Source of the DNA: CAKRJP01 sp963597615 | GTDB taxonomy: Bacteria > Bacillota > Clostridia > Lachnospirales > Lachnospiraceae | NCBI GenBank assembly: GCA_963597615.1 | Contig: CAVBQS010000038.1 | Coordinates: forward strand, 1 to 20,508 | DNA length: 20,508 bases | Direction: 5' to 3' | Made by a program: the position numbers and the translations under genes | Notes under the pieces: model-generated | What the model was told of the DNA's origin: nothing | Databases searched by the model: none | What the model saw: only the letters and a program-made list of their open reading frames with translations | Part shown: piece after piece, positions 1-6,680 of the stretch | Position numbering within the stretch: position 1 is the first letter of the stretch | Layout: each line of letters starts with the position of its first letter

Positions 1-50
1 TAAATGGTAATGCTGACATCATTTTTACTTAAGGGGTTCTGAACAGTTAC
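1..50. mobile_element. Probable insertion-sequence terminus (left edge)
   Basis: Bases 34-50 are the exact reverse complement of bases 20457-20473 at the other end of the window (17 of 17). Read outward, the repeat begins GTAACTGTTCAGAACCC and interrupts the beta-galactosidase frame at position 50. A terminus starting with GTAA fits what is known of IS66-family ends, but no transposase is present, so the family is a guess. Bases 1-33 would be the interior of the element. Confidence 0.55.
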
Positions 51-219
51 CAAAATATTTAAATTTCCATTTTCCATTTAAAATTTGCATACGATCAGAG
101 TTTTCTCTATGCTCTATCAAATTGTCTATCTTCTTGGATGCGGGAATATAGTAAGCTCTTGCAGGAAGTGTATTTTCATGAAGGGTCTTCAAGTCTTCAT
201 AATATCTTGGCACAATCAT
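51..219 (-). pseudogene. GH2 beta-galactosidase, N-terminal fragment
   Basis: This is the first ~56 codons of a family-2 glycoside hydrolase of the LacZ type. The start MIVPRYYEDLKTLHENTLPA, followed by the ...YIPAS... and ...LNGKWKFKYFGN segments, is the typical opening of cytoplasmic Lachnospiraceae beta-galactosidases, leading into the sugar-binding domain. The ATG at 219-217 has a ribosome binding site (CCTCC on the plus strand at 226-230, spacing 6). At position 50 the frame runs into the repeat found at both window ends and stops about ten codons later, so the sugar-binding, Ig-like and TIM-barrel domains are all missing. The gene is divergent from the AraC regulator, the usual arrangement for a regulated sugar operon. 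Either the gene was split by an insertion sequence, or the rest lies beyond a repeat the assembly could not cross. Confidence 0.8.
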
Positions 220-402
220 TGTCTTCCTCCTCTTTTGGATCTATATGGATTATTTTGCATTCGAATACACAAAGACGATTTCTTGCTTCTATACTCCGGC
301 CAGAGTTTTTCTTGTTATCCTTGTATTTTCTGACTATATTCTATTGATTTCATTAACAAATGTCTATAAATCAAATTGGACAGAATATGCACAAAATGAT
401 AC

Positions 403-431
403 TATAATACAAACGCATACTTTTATGGAGG
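403..431 (+). promoter_or_regulatory. Candidate -10 box and ribosome binding site of the AraC regulator
   Basis: A perfect TATAAT lies at 403-408 and a GGAGG ribosome binding site at 427-431, five bases before the ATG at 437. No good -35 is correctly spaced: TTGGAC at 376-381 leaves a 21-base gap. This suggests activator dependence or a weak promoter. The 217-base divergent region also serves the GH2 gene. Confidence 0.4.
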
Positions 432-436
432 TCCTC

Positions 437-1309
437 ATGTATTTAAATACCGGATATCTAAACAATTCTCACCTAGACTTTAAAGATAAGAGTCGTCCAT
501 TGATTGTAGGAAGCTGTGGCAACTATCGCCTGACCAATCACCCCAAGCTTCCCACCTATCGACCCAAAGGAAGACTGGACTATCAGATTATCTATATTGT
601 TTCCGGACAGGTTCATTTTCATTTCGACAGAGCTGAAAATGAGACCATCGTTGACGCAGGAAATATTGTGCTGTACCGCCCGAAAGAATTGCAAAAATAT
701 GAATATTACGGAAAAGATAAGACAGAAGTTTATTGGATTCACTTTACTGGAAGTGATGTAAAAAATATACTTAGGAAATACGGATTTGAGGACAAAAAAA
801 GGATCTTCCATGTAGGAACGTCCATGGAATACGAAAGAATTTTCAAACGGATCATACTTGAAATTCAACGTATGCAGACAGATTATCAGGAAATGCTAGT
901 ACTTTTACTTCGCCATTTGCTTATTATTTTTAATCGGGAAATCACAAAAGAACATATTTTAAAAAATGAATATCTAGATCGTCAAATGGAAGAAACAGCG
1001 AATTATTTCAGTGAAAACTATAACTTGGAGATTAGCATTGAGGAATATGCCACTTCCAAAGGAATGAGTGTAAGCTGGTTTATTCGCAACTTCAAAAAAT
1101 ATACCGGAAAAACTCCTGTACAATATTTAACATCACTGCGCATGACCAATGCACAGGTACTATTAGAAACCACCACCTACTCGGTGAATGATATTGGAAG
1201 AATCGTGGGATACAATAATCCATTATATTTTAGCCGAATCTTTCACAAGCAAAAAGGATGTTCCCCCTCCACCTATAGGAGTCGTACGAACGGAGACCCT
1301 CCCAGTTGA
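437..1309 (+). CDS. AraC-family transcriptional regulator
   Basis: A 290-residue sugar-responsive regulator. Residues ~40-105 form a cupin-like AraC ligand-binding domain (the segment IIYIVSGQVHFHFDR and the later NIVLYRPKE strand are typical). Residues ~184-283 hold two helix-turn-helix motifs: the first around IEEYATSKGMSVSWFIRNFK, the second around VNDIGRIVGYNNPLYFSRIF, ending in the family signature KGCSPSTYR. The frame is open upstream to an ATG at 245, but the start at 437 is preferred. It has GGAGG five bases upstream, and the extra 64 codons would run back through the -10 box without resembling the family. It lies between the divergent GH2 fragment and the co-directional GH127 gene (71-base gap), so it probably controls both in response to a plant-derived sugar such as an arabinoside or galactoside. 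The ligand cannot be read from the sequence. Confidence 0.93.
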   Translation: MYLNTGYLNNSHLDFKDKSRPLIVGSCGNYRLTNHPKLPTYRPKGRLDYQIIYIVSGQVHFHFDRAENETIVDAGNIVLYRPKELQKYEYYGKDKTEVYWIHFTGSDVKNILRKYGFEDKKRIFHVGTSMEYERIFKRIILEIQRMQTDYQEMLVLLLRHLLIIFNREITKEHILKNEYLDRQMEETANYFSENYNLEISIEEYATSKGMSVSWFIRNFKKYTGKTPVQYLTSLRMTNAQVLLETTTYSVNDIGRIVGYNNPLYFSRIFHKQKGCSPSTYRSRTNGDPPS

Positions 1310-1380
1310 TTTATTCACAAAAAATATTTTTTATTTGCTTATATAAGACTACAAAAGTTTTATAAATATGGAGAAAAATC

Positions 1381-3633
1381 ATGAAATCATCAGATATTAT
1401 TCAACAGGACTTAGATGCGATCTACATTGGCAATCTTAATACCATAGATAACGATCTTATACTTCCAAAAAAAGGAAAAAATGGCACTTTATTTACATGG
1501 AAAAGTGGTGAAGACCGGTTTATCACTTCTGAAGGAAAAGTCCACCGACCTCTTTATGGCATGGGCAACCGCAAAGTGGCCCTTACCGTTACAGCATCTT
1601 ATTTGGGTGAACAAGCTTCAAAGGAATTCATAGCCACTGTACTTCAAAAGACAAAAGAAACTATTGTAACTTCTATATACCCTGTAATTCTTTCTGCTCG
1701 TCTAGGAAGCAGGCCCCCTCTTCCCTCTGTTGTCGTTGCAGAGACAAAGGATGGACGTCGCATGACTCTTCCTGTAGAATGGGATACTTTTCAACGCGAA
1801 AATGAAGAAACCATTTTAAAGATTGAAGGCAAAGTCGAAGATAGCCAGATCAAAGCAGTTGCAGAAATTCATTATCAAAAAGAAGTTTTAACCAAGAAAT
1901 GTCCGAAAAAAAAGGCTTCTTATTTTCCCATTTCCCAAGTACGCTTAAAAGAAGGAACTCTTTTTTATAGCTATCAGCAGCTTATGATTTCATATCTTCT
2001 GAAGCTTGATGACGATCAGATGCTTTACAATTTCCGTCAAGTGGCAGGGCTTGATACTAGGGGAGCCGCACCCATGACCGGATGGGATGAAGAAAGCTGC
2101 AAACTTAAGGGGCACACTACCGGCCATTACCTTTCTGCAATAGCACTTGCCTGGGCTGCCACCAGAAAGCAGGAATTTCTATACAAGATTAATTACATGG
2201 TGGAGGAACTTGCCAAATGTCAGCAAGCATTAGCCGATTCTGGAAACTACCACTACGGATTTTTCAGTGCCTACTCCGAAGAACAATTTGATCTTCTGGA
2301 AGTTTATACCAACTACCCAGAAATCTGGGCTCCATACTACACCTTGGATAAAATTATGTCCGGACTTTATGACTGCCATGTACTTGCTGGGAATGAGACT
2401 GCCAAAGGCATGCTAGACAAGATGGGGAACTGGGTCTATAATCGTCTATCCCGCCTTCCAAAAGAACAGCTAGATAAAATGTGGGCAATGTACATCGCCG
2501 GGGAATTTGGAGGTATGCTGGGAACTATGGTAAAGGTCTATGAACTTACCGGAAAAGAAAGCCACTTAAAAGCTGCCAAGCTCTTTGAAAACGAAAAGCT
2601 TTTCTACCCTATGAAAGAAAATTTCGACACTCTAGAAGACATGCATGCCAACCAACACATTCCCCAGATTATGGGAGCCATGGATCTTTATCGCGTAACC
2701 GGAGAAGAAGTCTGGTGGAAAATTGGAAAAAATTTTTGGAACATTGTAACTGGTGGTCATACCTACTGCATAGGCGGCGTTGGAGAAACAGAAATGTTCC
2801 ACCGCGCCAACACCACCTGCTCTTATCTCAGTGAAAAAGCTGCCGAAAGCTGTGCAAGCTACAATATGCTGCGCCTGACTAGCCAGCTCTTTGAATATTC
2901 ACTAAGTGGCAATCTGATGGATTATTATGACCAAACCTTGCGCAACCATATTTTAACCAGCAGTAGTCACAAAAGCGATGGCGGGACTACCTACTTTATG
3001 CCACTAGGTCCAGGGCAGCACAAAGAATTTTTTCTTTCAGAGAACAGTTGCTGTCACGGCACCGGAATGGAAAGCCGTTTCCGTTATATGGAAAATATTT
3101 TTGCCTATAACGAAAAGGCTCTATATGTTAATCTTCTAATTGATTCCCTTTTGTCCGATAAAAATGGGAATACTCTGTTGGAGCTACAAAGCGATGACTC
3201 CAAAGGTCTGATAAGAATTATCTGCCACAAAAATCTTGGCAAAGACCTAAAAATCCACATTCCCGCATGGGGACAGAAGGATTTCAAAGTTTCAATAAAT
3301 ACAAATGTTCTCACTGACACCAATCTTTACGATGAATATCTAACCATAAAAAACATAAAGGCTAATGATACTGTCCTAATGGAACTTCCAATGAAATTCC
3401 GTACACTAAACAATAGCTCCGACTCAAGATTTGTTAATCTAGCTTATGGCCCTTATATTATGGCTACCCTGTCCCAAGAAACAGAATTTCTTCCTGCTCC
3501 TGCAGTAGATGAAATTCATTCCCTTGGGAGAGAAATGATATTTCAAGATGCACAGGGGCAAAAAATCATTCCCCTTCCAAGGGTGGATTTGGAAGCTTAT
3601 CATGTGTATTTTCGTAGGAATGAAATCAAGTGA
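1381..3633 (+). CDS. GH127-type beta-L-arabinofuranosidase (DUF1680) with N-terminal Ig-like domains
   Basis: A 750-residue enzyme of the GH127/DUF1680 family, which releases beta-L-arabinofuranose, for example from hydroxyproline-linked arabino-oligosaccharides. Residues ~25-90 look like an atrophied bacterial Ig domain and ~94-165 like a bacterial Ig-like domain of group 4 (ARLGSRPPLPSVVVAETKDG). The (alpha/alpha)6 catalytic part follows from ~185. The zinc-cysteine site known from HypBA1 appears conserved: Glu489 and Cys491 in AAESCAS, and Cys557-Cys558 in NSCCHGTG, with the acidic GGVGETEMF segment at 465-473. There is no signal peptide, so it should act in the cytosol on imported oligosaccharides. 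The ATG at 1381 has GGAG at 1370-1373. The gene follows the AraC regulator and probably shares its transcript. Other DUF1680 families (GH146 and relatives) have different substrates, so the exact specificity is uncertain. Confidence 0.88.
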   Translation: MKSSDIIQQDLDAIYIGNLNTIDNDLILPKKGKNGTLFTWKSGEDRFITSEGKVHRPLYGMGNRKVALTVTASYLGEQASKEFIATVLQKTKETIVTSIYPVILSARLGSRPPLPSVVVAETKDGRRMTLPVEWDTFQRENEETILKIEGKVEDSQIKAVAEIHYQKEVLTKKCPKKKASYFPISQVRLKEGTLFYSYQQLMISYLLKLDDDQMLYNFRQVAGLDTRGAAPMTGWDEESCKLKGHTTGHYLSAIALAWAATRKQEFLYKINYMVEELAKCQQALADSGNYHYGFFSAYSEEQFDLLEVYTNYPEIWAPYYTLDKIMSGLYDCHVLAGNETAKGMLDKMGNWVYNRLSRLPKEQLDKMWAMYIAGEFGGMLGTMVKVYELTGKESHLKAAKLFENEKLFYPMKENFDTLEDMHANQHIPQIMGAMDLYRVTGEEVWWKIGKNFWNIVTGGHTYCIGGVGETEMFHRANTTCSYLSEKAAESCASYNMLRLTSQLFEYSLSGNLMDYYDQTLRNHILTSSSHKSDGGTTYFMPLGPGQHKEFFLSENSCCHGTGMESRFRYMENIFAYNEKALYVNLLIDSLLSDKNGNTLLELQSDDSKGLIRIICHKNLGKDLKIHIPAWGQKDFKVSINTNVLTDTNLYDEYLTIKNIKANDTVLMELPMKFRTLNNSSDSRFVNLAYGPYIMATLSQETEFLPAPAVDEIHSLGREMIFQDAQGQKIIPLPRVDLEAYHVYFRRNEIK

Positions 3634-3678
3634 TCTATTGCAGAGTTCTATATTGCACAAATCAATGAATTTTCAACC

Positions 3679-3712
3679 AATATAAAGGCGGGATTTTCCC
3701 TGCCTTTATATT
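3679..3712. terminator. Bidirectional hairpin between convergent genes
   Basis: AATATAAAGGC (3679-3689) pairs perfectly with GCCTTTATATT (3702-3712), and an inner GGGA/TCCC extends the stem. It lies between the ends of the GH127 gene and the convergent GH36 gene. The following tract is only moderately T-rich (TTGTCTTT on the plus side), so termination may be partial. Confidence 0.7.
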
Positions 3713-3738
3713 GTCTTTCCAATTTATTTCAAATAATT

Positions 3739-5973
3739 CTAGGCCTCCACAAAATGCATCTGCCATCCGTGATACTCTCCTAGCACAAAAGGCACTGGTA
3801 TTCCAATATTCATAAGTGCACTGCCTGAATATTTTAACTTGGTTTGCTCACACAGGTAGGTCTTATCTGCTGAGAGGCCCTTGCATTTCACATAATTTAC
3901 TGGAGCATTGGCATGGGTTGTAAGGGATACGATATTCAGTAAGCACTCGCTTTTATCAGCTTTAACAAATTCCCAGGCTGCAATCTCTCTATTGGTTTGT
4001 GTATCGGTGATTCGATAATAATCTCCATTGTGAATCAGATCCCAGTATTTCTTGAAATCTTCTATCTGCTCTTTTACCTGCTCTTTTTCCTCATTAGTGA
4101 TCAGGTTAAGATCAAGCTCATAACCGAAGCTTCCTGCCATTGCCACGATACCTCTGGTGTTCATGGAGGTCTTTCTACCGGTCTGGTGATTTGGAACTGC
4201 AGATACATGAGATCCTACTGCAGATATAGGATATCCAAAGGATGTACCATGCTGGATTGTGATCCGCTCTATGGCATCTGTGTCATCACTGCACCATATT
4301 TGAGGGGTATAGTAGAGCATTCCTGCATCAAATCTTCCACCACCACCACTGCAGCCTTCTATGATAAGATGAGGATATCTAGTCATCATTCGATCCAGAA
4401 AGTCATACACACCAAGGACATACTCATACATAATCTTTCCATAATTTTGATGACCTTCTACTGCCGTATATACATCACATATGCTGCGATTCATATCCAT
4501 TTTAATATATTCAATCTGAAGTGTGTCCACTACCTTTGCTATGGATTCAAAAATGTAATCCACCACTTCTTTTCTAGAGAAATCAAGGACCAACTGATTT
4601 CTGGCTCTTACCGGCTTTCTGCCAGGAATTGCATAAACCCAGTCTGGATGTACTCTGTAAAGGTCGCTATCTTCATTTACCATTTCAGGTTCAATCCACA
4701 GACCAAATTTCATGTCCATATCATGAATCTGTTTTGATACATCTGAGAGAGTTCCACCCATTTTTTCTTCATTTACAACCCAATCACCAAGTCCACTATT
4801 ATCTGAATTTCGACTTCCGAACCATCCATCGTCAAGTACCATCATCTCAACGCCTAGTTTTTTTGCCTCACGGGCAATGTCGATAATTTTCTCCCCATCA
4901 AAATCCATATAGGTGGCTTCCCAGTTATTGATCAGGATTGGTCTTCTCTTAAGCTTATACTGGCCTCTGCAGATATTGTTGCGAATCAGCTTATGATAAA
5001 TATGGGAAAGACCGGTAAGACCTTCCTCTGAAAACGCCATGGCCACCTCTGGAGTATATAAGGACTCTCCCTCTGATAGGGTATACTCAAACATTTCATC
5101 TGAAAGTCCCATCTGCATACGGGTTTGGTTAATCTGGTCTTCCTCCACCTCAAACTTAAAATTACCACTATACAATAAGGACATTCCGTAGCAGTTTCCA
5201 TAATCTTCACTTGCAGACTTCTCTGCAAGAATAAAAAATGGATTATGGTGATGGCTTGATGTTCCTCTCGTACTTCCAAAACTCTGGTTGGAATGCTTTA
5301 CCGGTACCCGCTCTGCAATCCTCTCCATTGCATGGCGTCCATGAAAATGCATAAGATCAAACTCGCCTGTTACAAAATCAAGCACTGCACTGTACGCTTT
5401 CGTAACAGTTACCTTAAAAGCACCTTTATTGGTAATAACTGCACTTCTTGTGATGACATCCTGCTGTGGCATTACCCCATATTTTAGGCACACTTCCACA
5501 CCGCTTAAAGCATCACGAAGCATAATCTCTGCAGTATATGGCTTGCTAATATCTAGATCTTCTAATTGATCAACGTAAGCCGCTTCCTCTTCAGATGACA
5601 CACTCTGTTCACTAGTATCATCGTCATAAACAGCCGGCAAATGAGGGATGGAATACTTCCCCTGTACAAACCTATGTGAAACATATCTTAAGTCTGCACC
5701 ATATACTCCATCTTCATTTTTCATATTGAATGCTACGCTTCTGTAGTCTCCATTGCCATAGCAGGGATATTCCTGAGGCAGGCAATCCATAGAAAAAGTT
5801 CTGTCCGCTCCCGCATCATAAGGGTTTCCGCTAAAGCCTCTGTCATAGTAGGTAAGCACATAGTCCATGCTTCCCTCCATCTTAGGTCCATAATACAGAT
5901 GAAGCAAAAAATTATTGTCGGTCACTTTCATCTGATAACTGGTCTTTTGGGTGTGTAACGTGATTAATTGCAT
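3739..5973 (-). CDS. GH36 alpha-galactosidase
   Basis: A 744-residue alpha-galactosidase that removes terminal alpha-1,6-galactose from raffinose-type sugars or galactomannan pieces. An N-terminal beta-supersandwich domain (to ~340) precedes the TIM barrel. Visible family motifs are LDDGWFG (380-386) with GLGDW (394-398), the nucleophile segment YIKMDMNR with Asp493, CSGGGGRFDAG (541-551), and WCSDDTDA (560-567), whose Asp563 is the expected acid/base. The length matches the intracellular Firmicutes enzymes and there is no signal peptide. The start at 5973 is set by an AGGAGAGA ribosome binding site that overlaps the stop codon of the upstream C39-like gene, with 13 bases between the coding regions, so the two are probably translationally coupled. 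The gene is convergent with the GH127 gene. Family assignment is very secure; the natural substrate is inferred. Confidence 0.96.
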   Translation of the reverse strand: MQLITLHTQKTSYQMKVTDNNFLLHLYYGPKMEGSMDYVLTYYDRGFSGNPYDAGADRTFSMDCLPQEYPCYGNGDYRSVAFNMKNEDGVYGADLRYVSHRFVQGKYSIPHLPAVYDDDTSEQSVSSEEEAAYVDQLEDLDISKPYTAEIMLRDALSGVEVCLKYGVMPQQDVITRSAVITNKGAFKVTVTKAYSAVLDFVTGEFDLMHFHGRHAMERIAERVPVKHSNQSFGSTRGTSSHHHNPFFILAEKSASEDYGNCYGMSLLYSGNFKFEVEEDQINQTRMQMGLSDEMFEYTLSEGESLYTPEVAMAFSEEGLTGLSHIYHKLIRNNICRGQYKLKRRPILINNWEATYMDFDGEKIIDIAREAKKLGVEMMVLDDGWFGSRNSDNSGLGDWVVNEEKMGGTLSDVSKQIHDMDMKFGLWIEPEMVNEDSDLYRVHPDWVYAIPGRKPVRARNQLVLDFSRKEVVDYIFESIAKVVDTLQIEYIKMDMNRSICDVYTAVEGHQNYGKIMYEYVLGVYDFLDRMMTRYPHLIIEGCSGGGGRFDAGMLYYTPQIWCSDDTDAIERITIQHGTSFGYPISAVGSHVSAVPNHQTGRKTSMNTRGIVAMAGSFGYELDLNLITNEEKEQVKEQIEDFKKYWDLIHNGDYYRITDTQTNREIAAWEFVKADKSECLLNIVSLTTHANAPVNYVKCKGLSADKTYLCEQTKLKYSGSALMNIGIPVPFVLGEYHGWQMHFVEA

Positions 5974-5986
5974 AATAATCTCTCTC

Positions 5987-6607
5987 CTATATAAAATATT
6001 CGATGGTCCTCTCCGGGGTCAGAAGGGTATCTTTATTGGATAATAATACTGCTTCTCTTCCCTCCACTGGGCCTAACGCATATAATTTTTCTTCATCTTG
6101 ATTAAAATATTTTTCCGGCACGATACGGTTATACTCCATGGGATGATCCATATGAATCTCAATATCTTTTTCTTCATAGGCTTCCGTCCAGTAGTAGGGA
6201 TCAAACATCTTAATCTTGCCATCCTGAATTCCGGTTAATGTCACATAATGCCATTCATCCAAAAAAAGCCTTACTACGACGGCACCTCCTCTACGTAATA
6301 GGTCGTTGATCCGGCTAGTCTCACCAAGATATACATCCTCTCCCGACAAATATGTACTGTTTACCGACAGCCTTCCAATCTTACCAAATTCATTCAACCA
6401 ATTTGACAAAAACATCATGGCCATGCGGGATGTACCACTCTGGCCAGGCACGCCTTCTGCACTGTAGCAATCCAGACAGTACAGCATCACATTACGTATA
6501 ATCTCCGGCGGAATATCCTCCCGATCAAAAAGAAAACTGATTGCATTCAACATGGATGTAGGGCCACAATCACAATCTGATATCTGATAGTGTAATGGAT
6601 TCTTCAT
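5987..6607 (-). CDS. C39-like (papain-fold) cysteine peptidase family protein
   Basis: A 206-residue cytosolic protein with the layout of C39-like peptidases. Residues DCDCGPTS give a candidate nucleophile Cys14 before the first helix. WHYVTLTG supplies His120 and MFDPYYW supplies Asp136, in the order Cys-His-Asp expected for this fold. There is no signal peptide, no transporter domain, and no adjacent double-glycine peptide, so a bacteriocin-processing role is not supported. Its own promoter lies at 6636-6665 and a GGGAGG ribosome binding site precedes the ATG. It is the first gene of an operon with the alpha-galactosidase. What it cleaves, or whether it is a hydrolase or transglutaminase-like enzyme, cannot be told from the sequence. 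Confidence 0.75.
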   Translation of the reverse strand: MKNPLHYQISDCDCGPTSMLNAISFLFDREDIPPEIIRNVMLYCLDCYSAEGVPGQSGTSRMAMMFLSNWLNEFGKIGRLSVNSTYLSGEDVYLGETSRINDLLRRGGAVVVRLFLDEWHYVTLTGIQDGKIKMFDPYYWTEAYEEKDIEIHMDHPMEYNRIVPEKYFNQDEEKLYALGPVEGREAVLLSNKDTLLTPERTIEYFI

Positions 6608-6635
6608 CTTACGCCTCCCTGTGTCTATGTTCTTT

Positions 6636-6665
6636 AATGTACCATCTGTTCCCTTGATACGTCAA
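6636..6665 (-). promoter_or_regulatory. Promoter of the C39-like / alpha-galactosidase operon
   Basis: On the minus strand TTGACG (6665-6660) is followed after 18 bases by TACATT (6641-6636), with TGG directly before it as an extended -10. It lies about 30 bases upstream of the C39-like start codon and immediately downstream of the helicase stop. No terminator separates it from the helicase gene, so read-through is possible. Confidence 0.6.
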
Positions 6666-6680
6666 CAGGCGACCTTCTGA

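Noticed and set aside
245..436. N-terminal extension of the AraC regulator from an ATG at 245
   Set aside because: It runs through the divergent promoter region, has no ribosome binding site and does not resemble the family; the ATG at 437 has GGAGG five bases upstream.
1319..1332. A-tract palindrome between the AraC and GH127 genes
   Set aside because: A pure A/T palindrome is expected by chance in such A+T-rich intergenic DNA; I cannot call it an operator.
3997..4737. 246-codon plus-strand frame inside the alpha-galactosidase gene
   Set aside because: It is antisense to a conserved enzyme with all its catalytic motifs and shows no family resemblance or ribosome binding site.
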